Assembly (NCBI GenBank): GCA_049116315.1
Contig: JAGDZD010000004.1
Coordinates: forward strand, 372,001-436,000
Source: Thalassobius sp049116315
GTDB taxonomy: Bacteria; Pseudomonadota; Alphaproteobacteria; Rhodobacterales; Rhodobacteraceae
Direction: 5' to 3'
DNA: 64,000 nt
In this document: positions 18,231 through 27,109 of the stretch, piece after piece
How the letters are laid out: every line of letters begins with the position of its first letter
Position numbering within the stretch: position 1 is the first letter of the stretch
Notes under the pieces: generated by a model
The model's input: the letters and a program-made list of their open reading frames with translations, nothing else
The model's database searches: none
Told to the model about the DNA's origin: nothing
Made by a program: the position numbers and the translations under genes

Positions 18231-18251
18231 GAGTATTTTGGGCAAGATGAA
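18231..18251. repeat. Dispersed repeat, copy 3 (inverted, partial)
   Basis: GAGTATTTTGGGCAAGATGA followed by A is the reverse complement of the first 21 bases of the unit at 13662. The GC-rich CCGCCGGAGG half is missing, so the element can exist as a half unit. It lies between the iron-binding-protein terminator and the nucleoside hydrolase gene. Confidence 0.65.
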
Positions 18252-18349
18252 AGCTGAAACCAGCGCAGAATTGGGATTGTATCACGCTGGTCTGGACTTC
18301 ACTTCGCGAAGCTGAAAGGGTCGCGCCAAGACAAACGAGAGTGACGCAA

Positions 18350-19285
18350 ATGCACAAGATTATCATCGATACCGATCCCGGACAGGACGACGCAGTGGCC
18401 ATTTTGTTGGCTTTGGGCAGCCCCAAAGACATTGAGGTGCTGGGCATCACAGCGGTGGCGGGCAATGTGCCTTTGGCGTTGACAGAATTGAACGCGCGCA
18501 AGATTTGCGAATTGGCGGGACGTGCGGACATCAAAGTGTTTGCCGGCTGTGATCGCCCGATGGGGCGCGACCTGGTGACGGCGGAGCATGTGCATGGCAA
18601 AACCGGGCTTGATGGGCCGGTGCTGCCCGAGCCTGAGATGCCGCTTCAGGCGCAACACGGCGTTGATTTCATTATCGAAACCCTGCGGGCAGAACCTGCG
18701 GGTAGCGTCACATTATGCCCTTTGGGCCCTTTGACAAACATTGCGACGGCCTTTGAAAAAGCGCCCGATATTGTGTCGAAAGTGCGCGAAATCGTGTTGA
18801 TGGGGGGCGCCTATTTTGAGGTGGGCAACATCACACCTGCGGCTGAGTTCAACATCTATGTTGATCCTCAGGCGGCGCAGATTGTGTTTGCCTCGGGCGT
18901 CAAAATCACGGTGATGCCCTTGGATGTGACCCATAAGGCGCTGGTCACAAAGCCGCGCAATGATGCGTTCCGCGATCTGAACACGCCTGTGGGCATAGCC
19001 GTGGCGCAGATGACCGATTTCTTTGAGCGATTTGACAAGGAAAAATACGGCAGCGCCGGGGCGCCTTTGCATGACCCCTGCGTGACCGCTTATTTGATCA
19101 AGCCAGAGCTGTTTCAGGGCCGCCATATCAATGTGGAAATCGAAACCAGTTCGGAGTTGACCATGGGGATGACCGTTGCCGATTGGTGGGGGGTGACAGA
19201 GCGCCCGGCCAACGCCACCTTTATGGGGGATCTGGATGCGGATGGGTTCTTTGCGCTGCTGACCGAGCGTTTGGCCACCCTATGA
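18350..19285 (+). CDS. Inosine-uridine preferring nucleoside hydrolase
   Basis: A 311-residue IU-nucleoside hydrolase. The N-terminal DTDPGQDDAVAILLAL is the calcium-binding aspartate cluster; LMGGAYFEVGN and the C-terminal HDPCVTAYL complete the active site. It splits ribonucleosides into base and ribose for salvage or catabolism. ATG 18350 is preferred (MHKIIIDTD), with GTG 18341 as alternative. Its stop overlaps the next gene in an ATGA junction. Confidence 0.9.
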   Translation: MHKIIIDTDPGQDDAVAILLALGSPKDIEVLGITAVAGNVPLALTELNARKICELAGRADIKVFAGCDRPMGRDLVTAEHVHGKTGLDGPVLPEPEMPLQAQHGVDFIIETLRAEPAGSVTLCPLGPLTNIATAFEKAPDIVSKVREIVLMGGAYFEVGNITPAAEFNIYVDPQAAQIVFASGVKITVMPLDVTHKALVTKPRNDAFRDLNTPVGIAVAQMTDFFERFDKEKYGSAGAPLHDPCVTAYLIKPELFQGRHINVEIETSSELTMGMTVADWWGVTERPANATFMGDLDADGFFALLTERLATL

Positions 19286-19728
19286 CGGCGTTACACATGG
19301 CGAGCCCAAGCGACCTTGAGCGCTTGGTGCCGCTGGTGCGCGCCTTTCAGGAAGAGTTTGGGCTGAGCCGAACCGATGAGCACCGTCGCGCGGCGCTGAT
19401 GCCGTTGCTGGAGGGATCGCCGCATGGGGTTGCCTATTTGTTTGGCCCTCAGCGCGCGCCCATTGGCTATACGGTGATCAGTTTTGGCTGGTCGCTTGAA
19501 CTTGGTGGCATGGATGGGTTTGTCGATGAGATCTATGTGCGCCCCGGCGTGCGCGGACGTGGCATCGGTTCAGAGGTGCTGACAGCCTTGCCCAAAGCCC
19601 TGGCTGGAGCGGGATTGAAAGCGCTGCACCTAGAGGTGAAACGTGACGATGACGACACGCAGCGTTTTTATCGCCGCCTTCGCTTTAAAGACCGCGCGGA
19701 CTATATGTTGATGACTTTGGACTGCTGA
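19282..19728 (+). CDS. GNAT-family N-acetyltransferase
   Basis: A 148-residue GNAT protein. EIYVRPGVRGRGIGSEVL is the acetyl-CoA pyrophosphate-binding motif A, followed by LEVKRDDDDTQRFYRRLRF, the family's motif B. The substrate is unknown. ATG 19282 overlaps the nucleoside hydrolase stop by 4 bp, so both are translated together; whether they share a pathway is not clear. Confidence 0.88.
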   Translation: MTALHMASPSDLERLVPLVRAFQEEFGLSRTDEHRRAALMPLLEGSPHGVAYLFGPQRAPIGYTVISFGWSLELGGMDGFVDEIYVRPGVRGRGIGSEVLTALPKALAGAGLKALHLEVKRDDDDTQRFYRRLRFKDRADYMLMTLDC

Positions 19729-19747
19729 TCCAGCGCAGGAAGCGAGC

Positions 19748-21166
19748 ATGAAAACCAAGATCCCATTTGACAACAGCTATGGCACCTTGCCCGAGCGCTT
19801 CTTCACCCGTCAGGCCCCAACGCCCGTCAGCGCGCCTGCGTTGATTGTGTTCAATGAGGCGCTTGCACAGACTTTGGGGATCGACGTTGGGGACGCGCAA
19901 GAATTGGCCGAAATATTTGGTGGCAACCACGTCCCTCACGGCGCGGACCCTTTGGCACAGGTCTATGCCGGGCATCAATTTGGCGGCTTTTCACCGCAGC
20001 TGGGCGATGGGCGCGCTTTGTTACTTGGGGAGCTGCGCGACGCCAGCGGCGAGCCCCGAGACCTTCAGCTGAAAGGATCAGGGCCAACCCCCTATTCACG
20101 ACGTGGCGACGGCCGGGCTTGGTTGGGGCCGGTGTTGCGGGAATATGTGCTGAGCGAAGCCATGCATGCCTTGGGGGTGCCCACCACCCGTGCGTTGGCG
20201 GCGGTGTTGAGCGGGGATCGGGTTCAGCGCGAGCGCGGGTATCCTGGCGCGGTGCTCACCCGCGTTGCGGCAAGTCATATTCGTGTTGGCACGTTTCAAT
20301 ATTTCTATGCACGTCAAGACCTTGAAGGCCTAAGCGCATTGTTTGCCTATACCAAGGCGCGCCATTACCCCGAGGTCACATCCCCGCAAGAATTGCTGGA
20401 TGCGGTGATCGCGCGTCAGGTCAAACTGGTGGTGAAATGGCTGTCTTTGGGATTTATCCATGGGGTCATGAACACCGACAACACCTCATTGTCGGGGGAA
20501 ACCATCGATTACGGTCCCGCCGCCTATTTGGACACCTATCACCCACAGACGGTGTATTCCTCGATCGATCATGGCGGGCGCTATGCCTATGACAATCAGG
20601 CCAATATCTTGGCGTGGAACATGGCGCAACTGGCCTCGTCTTTGGTGCCTTTGGTGGAAAACACCGATGAGGCGATTTCTGAATTTACCAAGTCTGTCAA
20701 CGGGATGCGCGACCTTATTGAGGCGGAATGGGTTTCAGTCTTTGGGCAGAAAATTGGCATTGCCGACGCCACACAAGCGGACAAACCGTTGATCACCGAG
20801 CTTTTGCAGCTGATGGCCGAAAACAAAACGGATTTCACGAATACTTTCTTTGCCTTACGCAACGAACCTGCGCGGGACCAATTCCTAAACCCAGAGCAAT
20901 TTGATCAATGGGCGCTGAAATGGCAGGCCCGGTTGGTCAGCGAAACGGACCCAGACGGTGTGATGGCGCGTGCCAACCCTGTTCTGATCCCGCGCAACCA
21001 CCGTATAGAACAGATGATCAGCGCGGCTGTTGATGGGGATTTCGCCCCGTTTCACCGCTTAAACGCCGCTTTGGCGCGCCCATTTGAGGTTGATCCTGCA
21101 TTCGAAGAACTCAGGCGTCCGCCGGAGCCCACCGAGGAAGTGCGTGAAACCTTTTGTGGCACGTGA
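19748..21166 (+). CDS. selO: SelO/YdiU protein AMPylase
   Basis: A 472-residue SelO pseudokinase. LQLKGSGPTPYSRRGDGRAWLG is interrupted here only by description: the visible parts are LKGSGPTPYSR (nucleotide-binding Lys and Arg), LREYVLSEAMHALGVPT, and HGVMNTDNTSLSGETIDYGP with the metal-binding Asn/Asp. Known SelO enzymes transfer AMP to Ser/Thr/Tyr of target proteins. The sequence ends FCGT, placing a Cys three residues from the C-terminus, the position of the redox-active Cys/Sec in this family. It starts 20 bp after the GNAT gene, probably in the same transcript. Confidence 0.93.
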   Translation: MKTKIPFDNSYGTLPERFFTRQAPTPVSAPALIVFNEALAQTLGIDVGDAQELAEIFGGNHVPHGADPLAQVYAGHQFGGFSPQLGDGRALLLGELRDASGEPRDLQLKGSGPTPYSRRGDGRAWLGPVLREYVLSEAMHALGVPTTRALAAVLSGDRVQRERGYPGAVLTRVAASHIRVGTFQYFYARQDLEGLSALFAYTKARHYPEVTSPQELLDAVIARQVKLVVKWLSLGFIHGVMNTDNTSLSGETIDYGPAAYLDTYHPQTVYSSIDHGGRYAYDNQANILAWNMAQLASSLVPLVENTDEAISEFTKSVNGMRDLIEAEWVSVFGQKIGIADATQADKPLITELLQLMAENKTDFTNTFFALRNEPARDQFLNPEQFDQWALKWQARLVSETDPDGVMARANPVLIPRNHRIEQMISAAVDGDFAPFHRLNAALARPFEVDPAFEELRRPPEPTEEVRETFCGT

Positions 21167-21759
21167 ACATTTCACATCCTGCGTTGTGACAGCATCTGCG
21201 AATTCAGCTCTAAGCCGATTGAAACGTTGATTTTTTAGCAAACTCGCCCTACGTATGCATAAAGTTCGATGCTGACTGTTGTCGGGTGCGAAAAAGTGTC
21301 CAATAATTAAGCAGAGCTACATTAGGGACGACGTCGAAAAGGGGAGCATTTGACGCGTTGGTTTAAACATACACGCCGCGTCGTTTTCGGCGCAGCAAAG
21401 GACGTGCGTGGCACGTCACCCGGCACCGTTTTGAGCGCGCAAGTGGCACGGAAAGGGCGAAGTACGATTGGAACTGCGCTCAGCACGCCAAATCGGAAAA
21501 TCCTGCCTGTGACAAACCCGGGTGCAAATGCATCGACCAACCCCGAACAATCCATCAAATTCAATCAGATACAGCACATATTGCATGTGTCACCAACCCG
21601 TTCAAGGCGCTGCCCCACGCGCCACGGCGTGCGAAGTTTTGTGCGTTGCCTTGTCAGAGTTAAAAACACCGGGCCAGTTGGTCCAATTATTGAATATCGT
21701 TAGTACTGCACGCGCCTTCGCGAGACAAAAACCGAGTGGCCGCTGAGTTAGAGGGAAAT
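21167..21759. other. 593-bp stretch without a supported gene
   Basis: Between selO and the phzF-like gene there are only short open frames on both strands with atypical, Arg- and Thr-rich translations and no ribosome site I could credit (for example 21350-21703 with a TTG start). No hairpin with a T-tract and no recognisable RNA gene was seen. The ribosome site GAGGGAA at 21751-21757 belongs to the next gene. Confidence 0.5.
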
Positions 21760-22605
21760 ATGACTGACTATCTGGTTCTGGATGTTTTCACAGAACACGC
21801 ATTAAGCGGAAACCAATTGGCTGTTGTTCCCGATGCCTCGGATCTGGCTGAGCCGGATTTGGAGCGCATTGCCCGTGAATTCAACTTTTCCGAAACCGTG
21901 TTTGTCTATCCGCCAAAGGACCCGGCAAACACGGCGCGGTTGCGTATTTTCACCCCCACCACAGAAGTGCCTTTTGCAGGCCATCCAACCATCGGCACCG
22001 CCGTGGCTTTGGCGCAGGCCGGGCATGGCCCGGACCTTATGCTGGAACTTGGGATCGGCAATGTGTCTTGCAAAGCCAGCAGTGAAGAAGCCACCTTTAT
22101 GGTCGCTGAGCCAGTAAAAATTCTGGCACATCCTGATCCGGCGCTTGTGGCCCAAACCTTGGGCCTATCCACATCAGATATCCGCCGCGACACACATATG
22201 CCGGTTCTGGCCACTGTGGGCCTGCCTTTCACGCTGACCGAATTGAAAGATCGCGAAACACTTTCCAAAGTGCGCATCGACATCGAAGCCTTCCGCGTTG
22301 GTCAAGCCCGCCATTCCTCGGCGCTGGATTTTGCCCAGTTTGCCTATGTGCGCGAAGACGACACGATCTATGCCCGTATGTTTGCCCCGCTGGACAACAT
22401 CCCCGAAGATCCCGCCACGGGCAGTGCGGCCGCCACCCTGACCGCCTTTCTGGGACAGTTTGAACCCTTTGGCTTCACGTTAAAGTATCACCAAGGTGAT
22501 GACATGGGGCGTCCGAGCATTATGCACACCCGCATGTGCGAACGCGGCGTGCACGTGACCGGCAAAGCGATCTTGGTGATGAAAGGTCAATTGCTCAACA
22601 TCTGA
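21760..22605 (+). CDS. PhzF-family isomerase/epimerase-like protein
   Basis: A 281-residue PhzF-like protein with two diaminopimelate-epimerase-like halves: LDVFTEHALSGNQLAVV at the start, FNFSETVFV with the catalytic Glu, TEVPFAGHPTIGTA, and EDPATGSAAATLTAFL near the end. PhzF of phenazine synthesis isomerises dihydro-3-hydroxyanthranilate; most homologues have unknown substrates, and no phenazine genes are nearby. ATG 21760 follows GAGGGAA at good spacing. Confidence 0.88.
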   Translation: MTDYLVLDVFTEHALSGNQLAVVPDASDLAEPDLERIAREFNFSETVFVYPPKDPANTARLRIFTPTTEVPFAGHPTIGTAVALAQAGHGPDLMLELGIGNVSCKASSEEATFMVAEPVKILAHPDPALVAQTLGLSTSDIRRDTHMPVLATVGLPFTLTELKDRETLSKVRIDIEAFRVGQARHSSALDFAQFAYVREDDTIYARMFAPLDNIPEDPATGSAAATLTAFLGQFEPFGFTLKYHQGDDMGRPSIMHTRMCERGVHVTGKAILVMKGQLLNI

Positions 22606-22720
22606 CAAACTGGCTTGCGCCCTTTCGGCCGGTTGGGTATCAGCGCCTCCCAATGTCAAAAACGGTGGCATCTGCGTTTTGCAACGCGTACTACTTTGAC
22701 GTATGAATTTCGGGGTGAGC

Positions 22721-23134
22721 ATGACCGACACCATCATATCTCGTTGCGAAGCCATGGGGCTGCGCATGACAGACCAGCGCCGCACCATTGCCGCGGTTTT
22801 GCAAGACTCGGCTGATCACCCAGACGTCGAAGAGCTTTATGGTCGTGCCAGTGCTCGTGACCCACGGATTTCGATCGCAACAGTCTATCGCACCGTCAAA
22901 TTATTCGAAGAGGCTGGCATCCTTGAAAAACACGAATTTGGCGATGGACGCGCGCGCTACGAAGACGCTGAACGTGACCATCACGATCATCTGATCGATA
23001 TGAATTCGGGGCAGGTGATTGAATTCTGCGATCCCGAAATCGAAGCTTTGCAAGAAAAAATCGCCCAAAAGCTTGGCTATTCCCTTAAGGGTCACAAGCT
23101 CGAGCTTTACGGCGTGCCCATCAAAAAGACCTAA
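22721..23134 (+). CDS. Fur/Mur-family metal-responsive repressor
   Basis: A 137-residue Fur-family regulator. The winged helix spans CEAMGLRMTDQRR to SIATVYRTVKLFEEAGI; RDHHDHLIDM carries metal-binding histidines. The first CxxC pair of classical Fur is replaced by IDMNSGQ, as in the alphaproteobacterial Fur/Mur branch, whose members often respond to manganese. ATG 22721 is chosen because GGGG at 22711 region precedes it; ATG 22703 would add six residues. Lies alone between phzF and the DMT pair. Confidence 0.88.
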   Translation: MTDTIISRCEAMGLRMTDQRRTIAAVLQDSADHPDVEELYGRASARDPRISIATVYRTVKLFEEAGILEKHEFGDGRARYEDAERDHHDHLIDMNSGQVIEFCDPEIEALQEKIAQKLGYSLKGHKLELYGVPIKKT

Positions 23135-23227
23135 GCACCGGCGCGCCTGACGAGGCCACCGTAGAACTCCTGTATTGCTCAGGGTTGGTTCGCGTGAAAT
23201 AGGAGTCTCAATGGGATTGGGACCAAA

Positions 23228-24115
23228 ATGGAAAACATTCGCGCAATTTTGCTTTTGACCTTCGCCACCGCATGTTTTGCGGTGCAAGATATGTTCATCA
23301 AATTTGTGGTTGCCGAAGTCAGCGCTGGTCAGGCGATTTTGATGCTTGGTCTGACGGGCTCTGTGTTTTTTGCCGTGATGGCTAAGATGCAAAGGGCCAG
23401 CTTGATGCCGCGCAGCCGCGAGGCCCGCCCCCTTTATGCGCGCACCCTTCTCGAAGGGTTTGCCTCGATTTTTCTGGTGCTGGGTCTGGCGCTGGTGCCC
23501 TTGGCGGCGTTCACCTCGATCACGCAGGCGATGCCCTTGGTGATGACGCTTGGGGCGGCGCTGTTTCTGGGGGAAAAGGTCGGTTGGCGGCGCTGGTTGG
23601 CAATTGCGCTTGGGTTTGTTGGCGTATTGATCATCATTCGCCCGGGCTCGGCCGCATTTGATCCGGTGATGCTGCTGCCCTTGGGGGTGGTGATTGTGAT
23701 GTCGGCGCGCGATCTGGTGTCGCGCCGTTTGCCCAAAACCCTGACCTCTGCAGTTGTGGCCTTTCAAGGTTTTGGCTCGCTTGTCTTCTCCGGGCCCATT
23801 TTGATGCTGGCCTCTGGGGATCAACTGTTAACGCTGAGCCGCTCTGGCGTTTGGTCTGCGGTGGCGATGATTGTGCTGGGCATCGTTGGGTATTATGCGT
23901 TGATCCTGGCCACGCGCGTGGGCGATGTCGCCTCGGTTGCGCCGTTCCGCTATAGCCGCTTGGTGTTTTCCCTGATCATCGCCGTGGTGGTTTTTGACGA
24001 AAGCCCCGACATGCCCACTTTGCTGGGGGCAGCCCTGATTATCGGCACGGGCCTTTACGCCTATCTGCGAGAGCGGCGCGTCCTGCGCCAAACTGCCAAG
24101 GCGCGCCCGACGTGA
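23228..24115 (+). CDS. EamA/DMT-family permease, copy A
   Basis: A 295-residue membrane protein with about ten hydrophobic helices arranged as two EamA repeats (GWRRWLAIALGFVGVLIIIRP ends the first, described here in pieces: GWRRWLAIAL then GFVGVLIII). Members export metabolites or amino acids. The second DMT gene begins inside its last codons (GTGA overlap), and the two are paralogues, sharing a characteristic SARDLxSRRLP loop. Confidence 0.87.
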   Translation: MENIRAILLLTFATACFAVQDMFIKFVVAEVSAGQAILMLGLTGSVFFAVMAKMQRASLMPRSREARPLYARTLLEGFASIFLVLGLALVPLAAFTSITQAMPLVMTLGAALFLGEKVGWRRWLAIALGFVGVLIIIRPGSAAFDPVMLLPLGVVIVMSARDLVSRRLPKTLTSAVVAFQGFGSLVFSGPILMLASGDQLLTLSRSGVWSAVAMIVLGIVGYYALILATRVGDVASVAPFRYSRLVFSLIIAVVVFDESPDMPTLLGAALIIGTGLYAYLRERRVLRQTAKARPT

Positions 24116-24981
24116 CCGGCCCACATCCCATCATGCTGATCACCCTGTCGATGGTGTGCTTTTCCATCGAAGACCTGTTGATCAAGGTGCTGTCTCAAAG
24201 TCTGCCAACCGGGCAACTGACAGTGATGTTGGGATTTGGTGGTGCCTTGGTGTTTGCGCTTGTGGCGCTGTTTCAACGCCAATGGGTGCTGCCGCTTGGC
24301 CCCGGCACGTTGATTTTATATCTGCGCAGTGCCTGCGAAGGCTTGGCCGCCGTTTTCATAATTGTCGGCCTGGCGATGGTGCCATTGTCCAGTTTCGCCG
24401 CAGTCTTTCAGGCCAGCCCCTTGGTGATGACAATGGGGGCGGCGATTTTACTGCGAGAACAGGTTGGCTGGCGGCGCTGGCTGGCGGTTCTGGTTGGCTT
24501 TGTTGGCGTCCTGCTGATCATCCAGCCCGGCACGGTGGATTTTGATCCAGCAATCCTTTTGGTGCTTGGTGCGGTTCTGACCATATCGGCGCGCGATCTG
24601 CTGTCGCGCCGCCTGCCCGCCGCGCTGCCTTCTACTGTTGTGTCCTTTCAGGGCTTTGCCTCGCTGTTGCTGAGCGGTCCAGTGCTGATCTTGCTGACCG
24701 GGCAAGGTTTGGTGGCGCCAGGTTCGTTTAGCTGGCTGCTGCTGGGCGCGACGGTTTCGGTTGGGGTTGCGGGATATTACGCCATTGTTCTGGGCACCCG
24801 CATGGGCGATGTCGCTGTGCTGGCACCTTTCCGGTATACCCGCTTGGTGTTTGCCATGATCTTTGGCATCGTGATCTTTGCCGAGCGTCCAGATCCGGCA
24901 ACCTATCTGGGGGCTGTGCTGATCATCGGATCGGGGATCTACACCTATTGGCGCGAACAAAGGCTGCGCCAATACGAATAA
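24112..24981 (+). CDS. EamA/DMT-family permease, copy B
   Basis: A 289-residue paralogue of the preceding gene, again ten helices in two EamA units, with the shared pieces ASPLVMTMGAA, GWRRWLAVLVGFVGVLLII and ISARDLLSRRLPA. GTG 24112 overlaps the upstream stop by 4 bp. The tandem arrangement suggests a local duplication; a heteromeric exporter is possible because coupled DMT pairs (SMR-like) exist, but full-length EamA proteins usually act alone or as homodimers. Confidence 0.87.
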   Translation: MTGPHPIMLITLSMVCFSIEDLLIKVLSQSLPTGQLTVMLGFGGALVFALVALFQRQWVLPLGPGTLILYLRSACEGLAAVFIIVGLAMVPLSSFAAVFQASPLVMTMGAAILLREQVGWRRWLAVLVGFVGVLLIIQPGTVDFDPAILLVLGAVLTISARDLLSRRLPAALPSTVVSFQGFASLLLSGPVLILLTGQGLVAPGSFSWLLLGATVSVGVAGYYAIVLGTRMGDVAVLAPFRYTRLVFAMIFGIVIFAERPDPATYLGAVLIIGSGIYTYWREQRLRQYE

Positions 24982-25021
24982 TTGCGAAGTGTTGCGAAAT
25001 ATCCCAAATAAAAGCCGAATT

Positions 25022-25033
25022 GTTAGCGCTAAC
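25022..25033. promoter_or_regulatory. Palindromic operator GTTAGCGCTAAC upstream of eno
   Basis: A perfect 12-bp palindrome with central CpG lies 87 bp before the eno start. A copy differing at one position (GTTAGCGCTATC) lies 43 bp before zwf at 33651-33662. A central CpG palindrome is typical of LacI-family repressors. The LacI-type regulator CceR/PckR of alphaproteobacteria controls lower glycolysis and the Entner-Doudoroff genes, so I propose it; the match to its consensus is from memory, not computed. Confidence 0.6.
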
Positions 25034-25120
25034 CGACGTTAGGGCAAGTTAAGCCTTTTCAGCCGCACCGCAGCACCGTAAAAGCCGCTTAAGACGGTCT
25101 TTTTCTAACGGAGCTATCTC

Positions 25121-26395
25121 ATGAGCACGATTATTGACATTCACGCGCGCGAAATCCTCGACAGCCGTGGCAACCCTACTGTTGAAGTAGATGTGATGCT
25201 GGAAGACGGCACCATGGGCCGCGCTGCTGTTCCTTCTGGCGCCTCGACCGGTGCGCACGAAGCGGTTGAAAAGCGGGATGGCGACAAAAGCCGTTACATG
25301 GGCAAAGGCGTTCAAGAAGCTGTAGCCGCAGTGAACGGCGAGATTGCCGAAGAACTGGTGGGCATGGATGTGACCGAACAGGTTGCAATCGACCAAGCCA
25401 TGATCGAACTGGACGGCACTCCCAACAAAGCACGCTTGGGCGCAAACGCCATTTTGGGTGTGTCCTTGGCCTGTGCGAAAGCCGCTGCTGATTTCACCGC
25501 TCAACCACTTTATCGCTATATCGGTGGCACCTCTGCGCGCATCCTGCCCGTGCCAATGATGAACATCATCAACGGCGGCGAGCACGCCGACAACCCCATC
25601 GACATCCAAGAATTCATGATCATGCCCGTTTCAGCGAGCAACATCAAAGAAGCGGTTCGCATGGGCTCTGAGGTGTTCCACACCTTGAAGAAAGAACTGT
25701 CCGCTGCGGGTCACAACACAGGTATCGGTGACGAAGGTGGCTTTGCTCCAAACTTGGAAAGCACACGCGTTGCGCTGGACTTCATCAAAACCGCTGTTGA
25801 AAAAGCCGGTTACAAATTGGGTGAAGACATCTATCTGGCCCTCGATTGCGCCTCTTCAGAATACTATGTCGATGGCAAGTACGAGATGAAGGGTGAAGGC
25901 AAATCTTTGACCTCTGCTGAAAACGCCCAGTACCTGGCCGACCTATGCGCCGACTACCCGATCATCTCGATCGAAGACGGCATGGACGAGGACGATTGGG
26001 ATGGCTGGAAAGCATTGACCGACCTGATCGGTGACAAAGTTCAGCTGGTTGGCGATGATCTCTTTGTAACCAACCCCACCCGTCTGGCGGATGGGATCGC
26101 CAAAGGCGTTGCCAACTCGATGCTGGTGAAAGTGAACCAAATCGGGTCCTTGACTGAAACACTGAAGGCCGTGGATATGGCCCACCGTGCGCAGTACACC
26201 AATGTGATGTCGCACCGCTCCGGTGAAACCGAAGATGCCACCATCGCCGATCTGGCGGTTGCCACCAACTGTGGTCAAATCAAAACCGGCTCGCTGTCGC
26301 GCTCTGACCGCTTGGCAAAGTACAACCAGCTGATCCGCATCGAAGAGATGCTGGGTGAAACAGCGGAATACGCTGGACGCTCGGTTCTGAAGTAA
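25121..26395 (+). CDS. eno: Enolase
   Basis: A 424-residue enolase. GNPTVEVDVMLEDG starts the N-terminal domain, GDEGGFAPN the central part, and SHRSGETEDATIADLAV the C-terminal signature with the catalytic Lys in VKVNQIGSLTET. It interconverts 2-phosphoglycerate and phosphoenolpyruvate in the cytoplasm. AACGGAG precedes ATG 25121. It is monocistronic, with the GTTAGCGCTAAC operator upstream and a hairpin terminator downstream. Confidence 0.97.
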   Translation: MSTIIDIHAREILDSRGNPTVEVDVMLEDGTMGRAAVPSGASTGAHEAVEKRDGDKSRYMGKGVQEAVAAVNGEIAEELVGMDVTEQVAIDQAMIELDGTPNKARLGANAILGVSLACAKAAADFTAQPLYRYIGGTSARILPVPMMNIINGGEHADNPIDIQEFMIMPVSASNIKEAVRMGSEVFHTLKKELSAAGHNTGIGDEGGFAPNLESTRVALDFIKTAVEKAGYKLGEDIYLALDCASSEYYVDGKYEMKGEGKSLTSAENAQYLADLCADYPIISIEDGMDEDDWDGWKALTDLIGDKVQLVGDDLFVTNPTRLADGIAKGVANSMLVKVNQIGSLTETLKAVDMAHRAQYTNVMSHRSGETEDATIADLAVATNCGQIKTGSLSRSDRLAKYNQLIRIEEMLGETAEYAGRSVLK

Positions 26396-26417
26396 GACCT
26401 TCACAATCACAAATACG

Positions 26418-26448
26418 GGGGTGTGCAAGCGATTGCGCACCCCTTTTT
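26418..26448 (+). terminator. Rho-independent terminator after eno
   Basis: GGGGTGTGCAA-GCGA-TTGCGCACCCC forms an 11-bp stem with a single T-G wobble and a 4-base loop, followed by TTTTT. It begins 22 bp after the stop codon. Confidence 0.93.
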
Positions 26449-26672
26449 CGTGCGTCGCTGTGCCGGTGGGTGTTCGCCAATCGCCATGGTGTACCAAGCA
26501 AAACCCATCCCATTCCGCGCGCAATTGCCACCCGGTTTCAGCGCATAGCTCACTTTTCGGTGCATGGTGGCTTGCGCGGTTGTATGGGCAGTGGCGTTGT
26601 GTTTCGCTGCGCTCAGCTGCCGGTTTGGCATCAACGCGGCACCTCAATTGGCCCCACATAGGACACAACTGT

Positions 26673-27047
26673 ATGATTGGATATGTCACGCTTGGCATCA
26701 CGCATTTAGAAAACGCAAAGACCTTTTACGACAAACTGCTGTTTGAAATTGGCGGCAGCCACTTTTTTGAAACCGAAGAGGCAATCATCTATGGCTTTGG
26801 CCCGGATGCGCCGCCTTTGATGATCACCCTGCCCCACAACAAAGAAACGGCCACCAACGGCAATGGCACGATGGTTGGATTGCGCTTGAAGTCAGTGGAA
26901 GAGGTGGATCGAATGCACGCTTTGGCACTTGAGCTTGGCGCCAGTGACGAGGGCGCGCCGGGCATGCGATCGGGCACGTTTTACGCGGCCTATTTCCGTG
27001 ATCCTGACGGCAACAAGTTGAACTTCTTTGTGCCCAACGCCGCCTAA
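26673..27047 (+). CDS. VOC (glyoxalase/dioxygenase fold) protein
   Basis: A 124-residue VOC-superfamily protein. It starts MIGYVTLGITHLENAKTFYD and ends FRDPDGNKLNFFV, the usual first and last strands. Function in the family ranges from glyoxalase and fosfomycin resistance to dioxygenase; the metal ligand set cannot be read with certainty. ATG 26673 is used because the VOC fold begins there; the frame is open further left without homology. Confidence 0.85.
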   Translation: MIGYVTLGITHLENAKTFYDKLLFEIGGSHFFETEEAIIYGFGPDAPPLMITLPHNKETATNGNGTMVGLRLKSVEEVDRMHALALELGASDEGAPGMRSGTFYAAYFRDPDGNKLNFFVPNAA

Positions 27048-27060
27048 AGCGCATACACAA

Positions 27061-27085
27061 AAAGGCACCCAAACCGGGTGCCTTT
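27061..27085. terminator. Bidirectional terminator between VOC and cold-shock genes
   Basis: AAAGGCACCC-AAACC-GGGTGCCTTT is a 10-bp stem with a 5-base loop between two convergent genes; the flanking A and T tracts allow use in both directions. Confidence 0.9.
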
Positions 27086-27109
27086 GGAACCATTGCAGCA
27101 AAAGCTGGC

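Noticed and set aside
21350..21703. Open frame of 117 residues between selO and the phzF-like gene
   Set aside because: TTG start without ribosome site, Arg/Thr-rich translation with no recognisable domain, and a competing frame on the other strand; likely random.
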